Below are positions 7,841 through 16,149 of a stretch of DNA of 64,000 nucleotides, one piece after another (positions within the stretch are counted from its first letter, which is position 1; each line of letters opens with the position of its first letter). The DNA is from Phycisphaerales bacterium (GTDB lineage: Bacteria > Planctomycetota > Phycisphaerae > Phycisphaerales > UBA5793): positions 582,600 through 646,599 of the forward strand of contig JADZAS010000013.1 in NCBI GenBank assembly GCA_020852515.1, read 5' to 3'. The position numbers were made by a program, and so were the translations under genes. The notes under the pieces are model-generated. The model saw nothing but the letters and a program-made list of their open reading frames with translations. It was not told the origin of the DNA and made no database searches.

Positions 7841-8569
7841 GTGAGCACGCTCGCGCCCAATCTGCGGCAGCGGCATCGCGAGCCGGAGTGGATGGACCAG
7901 CCGGATCTCGATCCGTCGCTGCACGATCGGGCTCTCACGGCGCTGGCGCGACTGAACCGCTGGGCCGGCAGCGCGCGGATCGTCTGGCCGGCGATCCGAA
8001 GCGTTGCAAGAAGCATGCCCGACGAGACCTGCCGCGTGCTCGACATCGCCACCGGCGCCGCAGACGTGCCCCTCGCCCTGTCGGAACGCGCCGCCGGCGC
8101 CGATCTCGACGTCCAGTTCACCGCGATCGATGTCAGCGCGCACGCCATAGCGCACGGCCGAAAGCGCGCCGACGCGTCCGGCGAGACGATCGATTTTCGC
8201 CGCTGCGATGTGCTGCGCGACCCATGGCCCGCGGGAGAGTTCGACGTCGTCATGTGCTCGCTTTTCCTGCACCACCTCGACGAGGCGCAGGCGATTCAAC
8301 TGCTCGAGATGATGCACGCGGCGGCGCGGCGGCTGGTGGTCGTCAGCGATCTGCGGCGCTGCTCGTGCGGCCTGTGGCTCACGCAGATCGCAGCACACGC
8401 GCTCACGCGCTGCCCCGTCGTGCGCGCCGACGGGCCGCGATCGGTGCGCGCCGCGTTCACGATTGATGAAGCCGCTCAACTGGCCCGGCAGGCCGGGTGG
8501 AAGGGCGCCCAGGCGCAGCGGGCCTGGCCGTTTCGATTCCTGCTTACCTGCAAGAAGGACGAGCAATGA
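7841..8569 (+). CDS. Class I SAM methyltransferase of the type III PKS operon
   Basis: This 242-residue SAM-dependent methyltransferase has motif I VLDIATGAADVP (about residues 66-77), an acidic residue after beta-2 in TAIDVSAHAI, and motif IV DVVMCSLFLHHLDE. The C-terminal half is typical of small-molecule methyltransferases. The product probably O- or C-methylates the aromatic or pyrone product of the polyketide synthase two genes downstream, as SrsB does in the Streptomyces griseus srs operon; that is inference from context. The GTG start at 7841 is supported by the -10 box. The stop overlaps the next ATG (ATGA). Confidence 0.82.
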   Translation: MSTLAPNLRQRHREPEWMDQPDLDPSLHDRALTALARLNRWAGSARIVWPAIRSVARSMPDETCRVLDIATGAADVPLALSERAAGADLDVQFTAIDVSAHAIAHGRKRADASGETIDFRRCDVLRDPWPAGEFDVVMCSLFLHHLDEAQAIQLLEMMHAAARRLVVVSDLRRCSCGLWLTQIAAHALTRCPVVRADGPRSVRAAFTIDEAAQLARQAGWKGAQAQRAWPFRFLLTCKKDEQ

Positions 8570-9792
8570 TGCCCGGCGCGATCGAAGGAAGCATCACGGC
8601 GGAAGACGCAGCCCGATCGACCTGGGATGCGATCATCATCGGCGCCGGGCCGGCCGGGTGCGTGACGGCAACGCTGCTCGCCCGCGGCGGGTTTGACGTG
8701 CTGCTCGTCGATCGAGCGGCGTTTCCTCGCGACAAGACGTGCGGGTGCTGCGTCGCCGCGTCCGCCATAGCCGCACTGTCGAGGCTCGATCTTGAGCAGG
8801 TGCTGGACCGCTGTCACGCCGCGCCGATGGATCGCTTCGATCTGCGCTCGGCGGACCAGGCCCTCGAGGCGCCGCTCCCGCCCGGGCGCGTGCTGTCGCG
8901 GCGGCAATTCGACGCGGCGCTGGTTGACGAGTCGTTGTCCGCAGGGGCAGCATTTCTGCCGCACTGCCTCGCAAGCACTGCCGATTCGGAAGAGTCGTAT
9001 CGCCACGTGCGGCTGACTGCAGATGGAAACAATGTCGATGCGAAGGCGAGACTCGTGATCGCCGCGGGAGGGCTCGGCTTCTCCTTCGACGTCGACCCGC
9101 GACATGCCCGCGCGCGCAGTCGCCCCTGGCGCCGCTCGCGACTGGGCGCTGCGACCCTGGTTTCAGCACACGGTATCGACCTGCCGCACGGCACGGTGCG
9201 CATGCTGGTGGGCAGCCGCGGCTACGTCGGGATGGCGCGAATCGAGGACGGTCGTATCGCCATCGCCGGCGCGCTTGACCCGACGCGGGTGCGCACGTGC
9301 GGCGGACTGGCGGCGGCCGCACTGGAAGTGTTCGAGCAATGCGCGCACGCGCCTCCCGATGATCTCGCGGCAGCGCACTGGATGGGCGCGCCTGAACTGA
9401 CCCGGCGCCCGCGGCGCATCGCCGGGCAGCGCGTGCTGGCCGTCGGCGATGCAGCCGGCTTCGTCGAGCCGTTTACGGGTGAAGGCATCGCCTGGGCCAT
9501 CGAAAGCGCGTCGGCCGCCGCCGGGCTGGCCGCAGAGTTTCTCGCTCGCAGCCAGGCGCCGTGGAGCCAGACCCTGGAATCGCGGTGGTCGCGAGCGCAC
9601 GCTGCGCTCCTCGCCGCGCGGCAGGTGCGCTGCCGCGTCATCGCCGAAGCGCTGCGTCATCGCCTGGTGCAGTCGGGCTGCATGCGGCTCGGCCGGGCGC
9701 TGCCTGCACTGTCGCGGTTCATTGTCAACCGCTTGCACGCCCCGATGCCGGCGATGGGAAACAGCAATCGGCTGGCGCGAGGCGGCACGTGA
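8566..9792 (+). CDS. FAD-dependent oxidoreductase, geranylgeranyl reductase/hydroxylase type
   Basis: This 408-residue flavoprotein has the N-terminal dinucleotide motif IIIGAGPAGCVTATLL (about residues 23-38), followed by VDRAAFPRDKTCG, and the second FAD motif VLAVGDAAGFVEPFTGEGI in the C-terminal half. It belongs to the p-hydroxybenzoate hydroxylase/geranylgeranyl reductase superfamily. In type III PKS operons such proteins oxidise the resorcinol product to a quinone (SrsC); I infer a similar role. ATG 8566 has a Shine-Dalgarno (aagga, 6-base spacer) and overlaps the methyltransferase stop. An upstream in-frame start at 8497 would add 23 residues inside that gene. Confidence 0.85.
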   Translation: MMPGAIEGSITAEDAARSTWDAIIIGAGPAGCVTATLLARGGFDVLLVDRAAFPRDKTCGCCVAASAIAALSRLDLEQVLDRCHAAPMDRFDLRSADQALEAPLPPGRVLSRRQFDAALVDESLSAGAAFLPHCLASTADSEESYRHVRLTADGNNVDAKARLVIAAGGLGFSFDVDPRHARARSRPWRRSRLGAATLVSAHGIDLPHGTVRMLVGSRGYVGMARIEDGRIAIAGALDPTRVRTCGGLAAAALEVFEQCAHAPPDDLAAAHWMGAPELTRRPRRIAGQRVLAVGDAAGFVEPFTGEGIAWAIESASAAAGLAAEFLARSQAPWSQTLESRWSRAHAALLAARQVRCRVIAEALRHRLVQSGCMRLGRALPALSRFIVNRLHAPMPAMGNSNRLARGGT

Positions 9793-10928
9793 CTCCGCGC
9801 CTGACGGGCATCGGGCTGGCCACGCCCCCGGGCGGGCTCGACCAAGCCGAGGCGCTGCGCCTCGCCGAGCAGTGCTGCGCCGCCTCGTCTGATGAAGCCG
9901 ATCGCCTGCGGCGCCTTTTTGAGCACTGCGGCGTGCAGAGGCGCCAGTTCGTCGTCGCGCCCGAGCTGGCGCAGACGGAGAGCGCGATGCGCCGCAACGG
10001 CCACGGCGCCAGTCAGACGGATGAACCCGTGGTGCCGTTCTTCCCGCCGCGACTCCATGACGAAGATCTCGGGCCGAGCACCGCCCAGCGCCTGGCCGTG
10101 TATGACCTCTGGGCGAGCCGACTGGCGGGCCAGGCCGCGGCGGCGGCGCTGGCGCAGGCCGGCTGTGCCGCGGCGCGCATCACGCACCTGATCACCGTCT
10201 CGTGCACCGGCATGCATGCGCCTGGCGTGGACATCGCGCTCATCGACGAGCTCGATCTTCCCCGGAGCGTCAGGCGCGCCAACATCGGCTTCATGGGATG
10301 CCACGCGGCGATCAACGCCCTGCGCCTCGCGGCCGATGCCTGCCGGGTCCAGACCGACTCGGTCGTGCTGGTGGTGTGCGTTGAACTGTGCAGCGTGCAC
10401 TTTCAGTATCGCGGCGATGGCGACCGCCTGCTGGCCAACGCGCTCTTTGCCGACGGCGCCGCTGCGGCGGTGGTGTCGAATGACCCTTCGCGCCCGGGTC
10501 AGTCGCCGCTCGCGATGGGCGACTTCGCATCGGTCGTCGTGCCGGATTCGCGCGAGTGCATGTCGTGGAGCATCGGCGATCACGGCTTTGAGATGCGACT
10601 GTCGCTCGATGTGCCGGCGCGGATTCGCGAATGCGCGAAGCCTTGGATGGAGCAGTGGCTGGCGCGGCGGGGCCTGGCGATCAGCGACGTGGGATCGTGG
10701 GCGGTGCATCCCGGCGGGCCGCGCATCCTTGACGCCTTCGCGGCCGCGCTGGACCTGCCCCCGGCGGCGCTGCAGGCCTCGCGCGATGTGCTGGGGCGGT
10801 TGGGCAACATGTCTTCGCCGACGGTGCTGTTCATACTCGATGAGCTGTTGCGCCGCCGGGCGCCGCGGCCGGCCGTGGCGATCGCGTTCGGCCCGGGTCT
10901 GACGATCGAAGCGGCCCTGCTGGAGTAG
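9789..10928 (+). CDS. Type III polyketide synthase
   Basis: This 379-residue chalcone/stilbene synthase-like homodimeric enzyme condenses an acyl-CoA starter with malonyl-CoA units. The full catalytic triad is visible: Cys139 in VSCTGMHAPG, His307 in VHPGGPRILDAF and Asn340 in GNMSSPTVLF. The usual IGFMGCHAAINALR and YRGDGDRLLANALFADGA segments are present. I chose GTG 9789, which overlaps the preceding stop by four bases (GTGA) and leaves a normal N-terminus; an ATG at 9561 lies inside the flavoprotein gene. The product is likely an alkylpyrone or alkylresorcinol, judging from related three-gene operons. Confidence 0.92.
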   Translation: MTPRLTGIGLATPPGGLDQAEALRLAEQCCAASSDEADRLRRLFEHCGVQRRQFVVAPELAQTESAMRRNGHGASQTDEPVVPFFPPRLHDEDLGPSTAQRLAVYDLWASRLAGQAAAAALAQAGCAAARITHLITVSCTGMHAPGVDIALIDELDLPRSVRRANIGFMGCHAAINALRLAADACRVQTDSVVLVVCVELCSVHFQYRGDGDRLLANALFADGAAAAVVSNDPSRPGQSPLAMGDFASVVVPDSRECMSWSIGDHGFEMRLSLDVPARIRECAKPWMEQWLARRGLAISDVGSWAVHPGGPRILDAFAAALDLPPAALQASRDVLGRLGNMSSPTVLFILDELLRRRAPRPAVAIAFGPGLTIEAALLE

Positions 10929-11031
10929 GGTTGGAGTCGGAGCCGGTTGCACGCCGGCGCTTGTCTTCGCAGAGCCTTCGGGGCGCGGCCAGACGGTTGT
11001 GATTTGCTTCGCCAGGCGCACCGAGACCACA

Positions 11032-11037
11032 TATCCT
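11032..11037 (+). promoter_or_regulatory. Probable -10 box before the deoxyhypusine synthase-like gene
   Basis: TATCCT ends 5 bases before ATG 11043, with no Shine-Dalgarno in between. It indicates a separate leaderless transcript after the polyketide operon. Confidence 0.4.
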
Positions 11038-11042
11038 TTCGC

Positions 11043-12020
11043 ATGAGCAGCACGCCAATCAGCGATTTCATCCGAACCCACTACCGCCACTTCAACGCCG
11101 CGGCCCTCGTCGATGCAGCCGAGGCGTATCGAAAGCACCTCGACGGCGGCGGCAGGATGTTCGTCACGCTCGCCGGGGCGATGAGCACGGCCGAACTGGG
11201 CGTGTCCCTGGCGGAGATGATCCGCCAGGACAAGGTGCACGGAATCTGCTGCACAGGGGCCAACCTCGAAGAGGACATCTTCAATCTCGTGGCGCACGAG
11301 CACTACGTCCGCATCCCCCACTACCGCCAGCTCACCCCGGCCGACGAGCAGAGGCTGCTCGAGAAGCACCTCAATCGAGTCACCGACACGTGCATTCCTG
11401 AAGAGGAAGCGATCCGCCGGCTTGAAGGCGCGGTGCTCGATCACTGGCTGAAGTCGGACAAGGCTGGGCGACGGATGTTCCCGCACGAGTTCTTTTTCGA
11501 GGTGCTGCTCAGCGGCGCGCTCGAAGAGCACTACCAGATCGACCCGAAGGATTCGTGGCTGCTGGCGGCAGCGCAAAAGAACCTGCCCGTCTTCGTGCCC
11601 GGCTGGGAAGACTCGACGCTTGGCAACATCTTCGCCTCGCACGTCATCACCGGCGAGATCAAGAACTCGACGACGATGCGCGGCGGCATCGACTACATGA
11701 TCGAACTGGCGAAGTGGTACACCGAGCTGACGGGCAAGCACTCGCTGGGCTTCTTCCAGATCGGCGGAGGCATCGCGGGCGACTTTCCCATCTGCGTCGT
11801 GCCGATGCTCCACCAGGATCTCGGCCGCACCGGCGTGCCGCTGTGGGGCTACTTCTGCCAGATCAGCGATTCAACGACGAGTTACGGCTCGTACAGCGGC
11901 GCCGTGCCCAACGAAAAAATCACCTGGGGCAAACTCGCCGAAAAAACGCCCAAGTTCGTCATCGAGTCCGACGCAACCATCGTCGCGCCGCTCATCTTCG
12001 CGTACGTCCTGGGGTGGTGA
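11043..12020 (+). CDS. Deoxyhypusine synthase family protein
   Basis: This 325-residue homologue of eukaryotic and archaeal deoxyhypusine synthase transfers an aminobutyl group from spermidine via a Lys imine. The active Lys corresponds to Lys297 in ITWGKLAEK. The NAD-binding features TLAGAMSTAEL and IGGGIAGDFPICVVP are present, as is the SYSGAVPNE loop. Bacteria lack eIF5A, so the substrate cannot be the classical one; a role in homospermidine or other polyamine synthesis is the likely alternative, based on reported bacterial homologues. ATG 11043 is the first family residue, and an earlier in-frame start at 10947 is unconserved. Confidence 0.88.
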   Translation: MSSTPISDFIRTHYRHFNAAALVDAAEAYRKHLDGGGRMFVTLAGAMSTAELGVSLAEMIRQDKVHGICCTGANLEEDIFNLVAHEHYVRIPHYRQLTPADEQRLLEKHLNRVTDTCIPEEEAIRRLEGAVLDHWLKSDKAGRRMFPHEFFFEVLLSGALEEHYQIDPKDSWLLAAAQKNLPVFVPGWEDSTLGNIFASHVITGEIKNSTTMRGGIDYMIELAKWYTELTGKHSLGFFQIGGGIAGDFPICVVPMLHQDLGRTGVPLWGYFCQISDSTTSYGSYSGAVPNEKITWGKLAEKTPKFVIESDATIVAPLIFAYVLGW

Positions 12021-12038
12021 GCCGCTTGCGGCTTCGCG
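12021..12038. repeat. 18-base hairpin-forming repeat, copy 1
   Basis: gccgcttgcggcttcgcg is identical to 42361-42378. With the preceding A it folds as agccg-cttg-cggct. It fills the whole gap between the convergent deoxyhypusine synthase-like and NUDIX genes, so a terminator role is possible. Confidence 0.5.
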
Positions 12039-12554
12039 TCACGCAGCGCACTTCATCGCGCGGTCAAAATCGCGCAGCAGTTCGAGCGGCAGGCGCTGGC
12101 GGCGCTGGATGTCGCCGAGCATCTTGCGCAGCACGTGCGGCTTCCAGAGCAGTGCCTCATGCACGAGCGGCAACTGCTCGAAGCGGAACCAGCGGAGATC
12201 GCGAATCTCGCGCCCGTCGAAGCGCGGCCGGCCGCCGACGATCGAGGCGCTGAAGCAGAACCGGGCCCGCGGGCGCCCTGAATTGCCAGTGTATGAGTAG
12301 ACGCCGACGAAGCCGTCAATCTCGACCTCAAGCCCCGTCTCTTCGAGCGTCTCGCGAATCGCAGCCCGGGCAAGCGTCTCGCCCGCGTCCAGCCGGCCGC
12401 CGGGCAGCGTCCAGCAGCCCGCCGACGGGCCGCGCCCCTGCTGGACGAGCAGGATGTGGTCGTGGCGGACGATCGCAGCGCACGCCGTGATCTTGCGATC
12501 GCTGCGCAGGCGCGGAACGGAAACAGCGGTGGCGCGGAGGCTGGTCTGGGTCAT
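12039..12554 (-). CDS. NUDIX hydrolase
   Basis: This 171-residue protein has a complete Nudix box, GRLDAGETLARAAIRETLEE followed by TGL (GX5EX7REX2EEXG, about residues 53-75), that binds Mg for hydrolysis of a nucleoside diphosphate linked to another moiety. WTLPGG precedes it. The substrate cannot be read from the sequence; ADP-ribose or oxidised nucleotides are possible. I chose ATG 12554 because ggag lies 5 bases upstream, rather than TTG 12575. The C-terminal helix is Arg-rich. Confidence 0.88.
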   Translation of the reverse strand: MTQTSLRATAVSVPRLRSDRKITACAAIVRHDHILLVQQGRGPSAGCWTLPGGRLDAGETLARAAIRETLEETGLEVEIDGFVGVYSYTGNSGRPRARFCFSASIVGGRPRFDGREIRDLRWFRFEQLPLVHEALLWKPHVLRKMLGDIQRRQRLPLELLRDFDRAMKCAA

Positions 12555-12671
12555 GTTCACTCCGAGGTTCGGCAATGATGCCGTAGCCGTGTTTCCTCGG
12601 CGCTTCGGATGAGTGAGTTGAGCGCGAGCATCGCGCGCGAGGCGACGCTGGGGCGCAAGACCTGCGCGGCG

Positions 12672-13628
12672 TCAGCCGGCGATGATGAGTTTGAGCACCG
12701 CCATGCGAATCGCCACGCCGTGCGTCACCTGGCGCAGGATGATCGAGCGCGGCCCGTCGGCGACTTCGCTGTCGAGTTCGAGGCCGCGATTGATCGGCCC
12801 GGGGTGCATGACCACGGCATGCTCAGGGAGCAGGCGCGTGCGCCGCTCGGTGAGCGCGTAGCCGTCGCGATATTCCTGGATGGAGGCAAACGCCTGGCCG
12901 CCGAGACGCTCGAACTGCACGCGCAGCATCATCACCACATCCACCTGAGGCAGCACGGTCTCGAGATCGTGCGCCACTTCCACGCCCAGCGTGCTCAGCG
13001 ACGCCGGGGCCAGTGCCGGCGGGCCGACGACGATCACGTGTGCTCCGAGCGTGCGCAGGCCGAAGATGTTGGACCGCACCACGCGTGAATTGATGATGTC
13101 GCCGACGATGGCGATGCGCCTTCCCGCGAGGTCCGGCCCGAAGTGGCGCTGGAGGGTGAAGATGTCGAGCAGGCCCTGGGTGGGGTGCTCGTGGCGGCCG
13201 TCGCCGGCGTTGATCACGCCGCAGTCGACGTTGTCGGCGATGTTGACGGGTACGCCCGCGCTGGAGTGGCGCACGACGATCGCGTCCACGCCCATGGCTT
13301 CGATGTTGCGCGCCGTATCGACCTCGGTCTCGCCCTTGCTGGTGCTCGAACCTTCGCCGCTGACCTGGATCACGTCAGCCGAGAGGAGTTGAGCCGCGCG
13401 GGTGAAACTGTTGCGCGTGCGGGTGGAGTCTTCAAAGAAGATGTTGGCGACGCAGCGGTGGAGCAGGTCATCGGACTTGCGGCCCGGCTCCATCACCAGC
13501 GGCAGGTAGCGCTCCGCCGTGGCGAAAACCTGCTGCATCTCCTCGGCCGCGACGCCTTCAAGCGACAGCAGATGGCGGCGGGTCCAGGATGAGGCCGGCG
13601 GGGCAGCGGGCGCAGTCGCCTGTTTCAT
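12672..13628 (-). CDS. pyrB: Aspartate carbamoyltransferase catalytic subunit
   Basis: This 318-residue enzyme condenses carbamoyl phosphate with aspartate in pyrimidine synthesis. The carbamoyl-phosphate motif reads FFEDSTRTRNSF (about residues 64-75); Asp replaces the more usual Pro or Asn after FFE. The segments GDGRHEHPTQGLLD and VMHPGPINRG complete the two domains. No regulatory pyrI or adjacent pyrC is present. A TACACT -10 box 7 bases before the ATG, with TTGCTC 18 bases further up, gives a likely leaderless promoter, so no pyrR-type attenuator leader is apparent. Confidence 0.95.
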   Translation of the reverse strand: MKQATAPAAPPASSWTRRHLLSLEGVAAEEMQQVFATAERYLPLVMEPGRKSDDLLHRCVANIFFEDSTRTRNSFTRAAQLLSADVIQVSGEGSSTSKGETEVDTARNIEAMGVDAIVVRHSSAGVPVNIADNVDCGVINAGDGRHEHPTQGLLDIFTLQRHFGPDLAGRRIAIVGDIINSRVVRSNIFGLRTLGAHVIVVGPPALAPASLSTLGVEVAHDLETVLPQVDVVMMLRVQFERLGGQAFASIQEYRDGYALTERRTRLLPEHAVVMHPGPINRGLELDSEVADGPRSIILRQVTHGVAIRMAVLKLIIAG

Positions 13629-13635
13629 GCGGGGA

Positions 13636-13665
13636 AGTGTAGGGAGCGGAAATGTGGCCGAGCAA
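13636..13665 (-). promoter_or_regulatory. Probable pyrB promoter
   Basis: On the minus strand TTGCTC (13660-13665), an 18-base spacer and TACACT (13636-13641) precede the pyrB ATG by 7 bases. There is no Shine-Dalgarno. Confidence 0.45.
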
Positions 13666-13703
13666 CGATCCGGGGCGGCGCGGAGCCGGGTCGCAGTGGT
13701 CTC

Positions 13704-14909
13704 TTACAACTTCTTCAACGCCGCGATGAGTCGGTCGATATGTTCGCGCTCGTGGGCGGCGGAGATCTGCACGCGCAGCCGGGCGTGGCCCTCGGGCACA
13801 ACCGGATAGCCGAAGCCGATGACGAAGACGCCCAGTTCGAGCAGGCGCTTACTCATGGCGATCGCCTTGGCGGTGTCGTGGACGATGATGGGGCAGATCG
13901 CCGTGGGGCTGTCGAGGACGTCAAAGCCCGCGGCCTTGATGCCCTTGCGCGCGTACTGGACGTTCTCGCGCAGTTTCGCGACGCGCTCGGGTTCGCGGGC
14001 CAGAACTTCAATCGCCTTGTTGGCGCTGCAGGCGACGGAGACGGGCAGGGCGTTGGAGAACAGCGTGGGCCGGCCGCGCTGCACGAGCAGTTCGATGCCG
14101 CGCTTCGTGCCGGCGACGTAGCCGCCCGCGGCGCCGCCCAGGGCCTTGCCCAGTGTGCCGGTGTAGAAGTCGATCGCCTTGCCCGGCAGGCCCCAGTGCT
14201 CGTGCGTACCGCGCCCCGTCTGGCCCATGACCCCGGTGCCGTGCGAGTCATCAACAACAAGAATGGCGCCGAACTCATCGCACGCCTTGCGCATCGCGGC
14301 GAGATCGGCAATGTCACCCTCCATGGAAAACACGCCGTCAGTCACGACCCAGATGGCGCCGGTTACTTCGGGATTCTTCTTCGCCGCCGCGAGCGTCTCA
14401 CGCAGTGCTTCGATCGTGTTGTGCGTGTAGACGGTTTTGAGCACGCCTTTCTTGATGACGCTGGTCAGTCGGATGGAGTCGATGATCGAGGCGTGGTTGA
14501 GTTCATCGGAGATGATGAGATCGCCGGGCTCGCACAGTGTGGGGAAGATGGCCTCGTTGGCGTTCCAGCAGGAGACGAAGGTGTAGGCCGCCTCGACGCC
14601 GAGGAAGCGCGCGATGGTGGTTTCCAGTGTCTCGTGAGGCGTGAAGGTGCCGCAGATGAAGCGCACCGACGCCGTGCCGGCCCCCCACTTCTTCAGCCCT
14701 TCGACGCCGGCGGCGACCACCTCGGGGTGGTTCGCCAGGCCGAGGTAGTTGTTCGAGCAGAACACGGCACATGCGCCGTAGCCGCGGATCGTCGTCACCG
14801 CGTCCATCGGGCCTTCGAGCATCTGGAGGTGCTTGTACTGCCCCGTGTCGCGCAGCATGGTGAGCACTTCATCAGCGCGCTTCGTAAACCGATCCAGACT
14901 CGCGTTCAT
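13704..14909 (-). CDS. kbl: Glycine C-acetyltransferase (2-amino-3-ketobutyrate CoA ligase)
   Basis: This 401-residue PLP enzyme of the alpha-oxoamine synthase family cleaves 2-amino-3-ketobutyrate with CoA to glycine and acetyl-CoA, the second step of threonine degradation. The PLP Lys255 lies in YTGTLGKALGG, and VDDSHGTGVMG and SNNYLGLANHPEV are family signatures. KBL is favoured over AONS or ALAS by the RFICGTFTPHETLE stretch. A perfect ggagga Shine-Dalgarno is 6 bases before the ATG. No threonine dehydrogenase (tdh) partner is seen in the window. Confidence 0.92.
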   Translation of the reverse strand: MNASLDRFTKRADEVLTMLRDTGQYKHLQMLEGPMDAVTTIRGYGACAVFCSNNYLGLANHPEVVAAGVEGLKKWGAGTASVRFICGTFTPHETLETTIARFLGVEAAYTFVSCWNANEAIFPTLCEPGDLIISDELNHASIIDSIRLTSVIKKGVLKTVYTHNTIEALRETLAAAKKNPEVTGAIWVVTDGVFSMEGDIADLAAMRKACDEFGAILVVDDSHGTGVMGQTGRGTHEHWGLPGKAIDFYTGTLGKALGGAAGGYVAGTKRGIELLVQRGRPTLFSNALPVSVACSANKAIEVLAREPERVAKLRENVQYARKGIKAAGFDVLDSPTAICPIIVHDTAKAIAMSKRLLELGVFVIGFGYPVVPEGHARLRVQISAAHEREHIDRLIAALKKL

Positions 14910-15017
14910 GGCATCTCCTCCCGATGGAATTTGCGGCGCCGCCGCACCCGCTCCTTTTTAGCAGGCTCGATCGCTGCAGTCATTCAGGGGCGAGACCGCG
15001 AAGTCCGCCAGCGGCCC

Positions 15018-15608
15018 TCACTTCTTCCCGGGACCGTTGCGAGCGGGATCGTGGTCGCGGTAGAGGTCAAGGTAGAAGTCCAGAATACGCTCGCCGCGCA
15101 CCGTGCGGGTGCGGTTCAACTGGAAACTGAACCGCTCGAAGAGCGTGATGGCGCGTTCGGCGGTCACGCGCGCGTCGAGCACGACTTTGAGGTAGTTCTT
15201 CTCGCGACAGAATGACACGGCGTGCTCGATGAGCCGCGTGCCCACGCCCCGCCGCTGGTGGGCCGGCTCGACGCGCAGGCGGCGGATCACGGCCGTGTTC
15301 GCGTCTTCGCACTGCACGCCGACCATGCCGATGATCAGCCCTTCGGCCCGGCGCGCCCGCTCCTTCAGGTTGAGTTCGGCCACCCAGAAACACGAGCGGC
15401 CTTCGTCGTTGCAGTACGCCTCGTGAAAGTTGTGCACGTCAGCGCCGGTGTCGTTGTCCATCCAGTCCCCGCCGTCCAGCCCGGCCTCGAACAGCGCCAC
15501 GATCGACGGCAGGTCGCGCTCGACCTCGGCCGTGCGGATGCGCAGCCGCTGGCCGTACGCATCGCGCGGCGACGGAGCAGCCTCGGGTGTCTCAGATTCG
15601 TTGGACAC
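15018..15608 (-). CDS. GNAT family N-acetyltransferase
   Basis: This 196-residue acetyltransferase carries the acetyl-CoA motif A VIRRLRVEPAHQRRGVGTRL (R/Q-x-x-G-x-G/A, about residues 109-128), followed by the typical helix and the FERFSFQLNRTR motif B. The acceptor is unknown. The N-terminal 20 residues are polar and probably disordered. It is the last gene of a probable valS-DUF1570-phosphoesterase-GNAT operon, 10 bases after the phosphoesterase. Confidence 0.85.
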   Translation of the reverse strand: MSNESETPEAAPSPRDAYGQRLRIRTAEVERDLPSIVALFEAGLDGGDWMDNDTGADVHNFHEAYCNDEGRSCFWVAELNLKERARRAEGLIIGMVGVQCEDANTAVIRRLRVEPAHQRRGVGTRLIEHAVSFCREKNYLKVVLDARVTAERAITLFERFSFQLNRTRTVRGERILDFYLDLYRDHDPARNGPGKK

Positions 15609-15618
15609 GGCCAGCCTT

Positions 15619-16149
15619 TCATCCGTGGCGCGCGGCGTGGGCTTGGACGGGGATCACGTCAAGCCGTCCGGCGCAGGGCTCCAGCCTTACCACAGTATAA
15701 CGAGCCGCGCGGAAAAGTGCGCCTGGATTGATCAGCCGCGTCGCACCCGCCAGCTCATCGCGGAAAACGTGCGTGTGGCCGTGGAAGAAGTAGTCAGCGC
15801 CCGCCTCGACGGCCTGGCGCTCGTGGGCAGGGTCGTCGCCGTGGGCATACGTGAGCGTTCGTTCACCCACCACCATCCGGCCGCAGGGGTGGTCGATGTG
15901 CAGCCCCAGCGAAGAGCCGTACTCGCCCAGACGCCGCCAGTCCCAGTCGCAATTCCCGAACACGACGTGCGCCGGCGTCCCCGCCAGGGCGTCAAGAACC
16001 GTATCGGCGCACACATCGCCAAGATGGATGAGCACTTCGGCCCCGGCCTCGAGCAGGCATTCGACGGCGAGCCGGGTCGTGTCCGCCCGGCCGTGGCTGT
16101 CGGCCAGCAGACCCAGCACCGTCCCGGCGCCGTAGTGGTGCTCATTCAT
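15619..16149 (-). CDS. YfcE/MJ0936-type metallophosphoesterase
   Basis: This 176-residue single-domain calcineurin-like phosphodiesterase has all metal motifs in order: LLADSHG (about 14-20), HLGDVC, FGNCD and FHGHTH. The dimetal centre probably hydrolyses phosphodiesters such as cyclic nucleotides or bis-pNPP; the natural substrate is unknown. Its ATG overlaps the DUF1570 stop by four bases, showing cotranscription. Confidence 0.88.
   Translation of the reverse strand: MNEHHYGAGTVLGLLADSHGRADTTRLAVECLLEAGAEVLIHLGDVCADTVLDALAGTPAHVVFGNCDWDWRRLGEYGSSLGLHIDHPCGRMVVGERTLTYAHGDDPAHERQAVEAGADYFFHGHTHVFRDELAGATRLINPGALFRAARYTVVRLEPCAGRLDVIPVQAHAARHG

Noticed and set aside
9657..11813. Long minus-strand open frame of 718 codons opposite the polyketide and deoxyhypusine synthase genes
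   Set aside because: It is the complement of well-supported genes in GC-rich DNA, has Arg/Asp/His-rich sequence with no domain, and its start has no supporting context.
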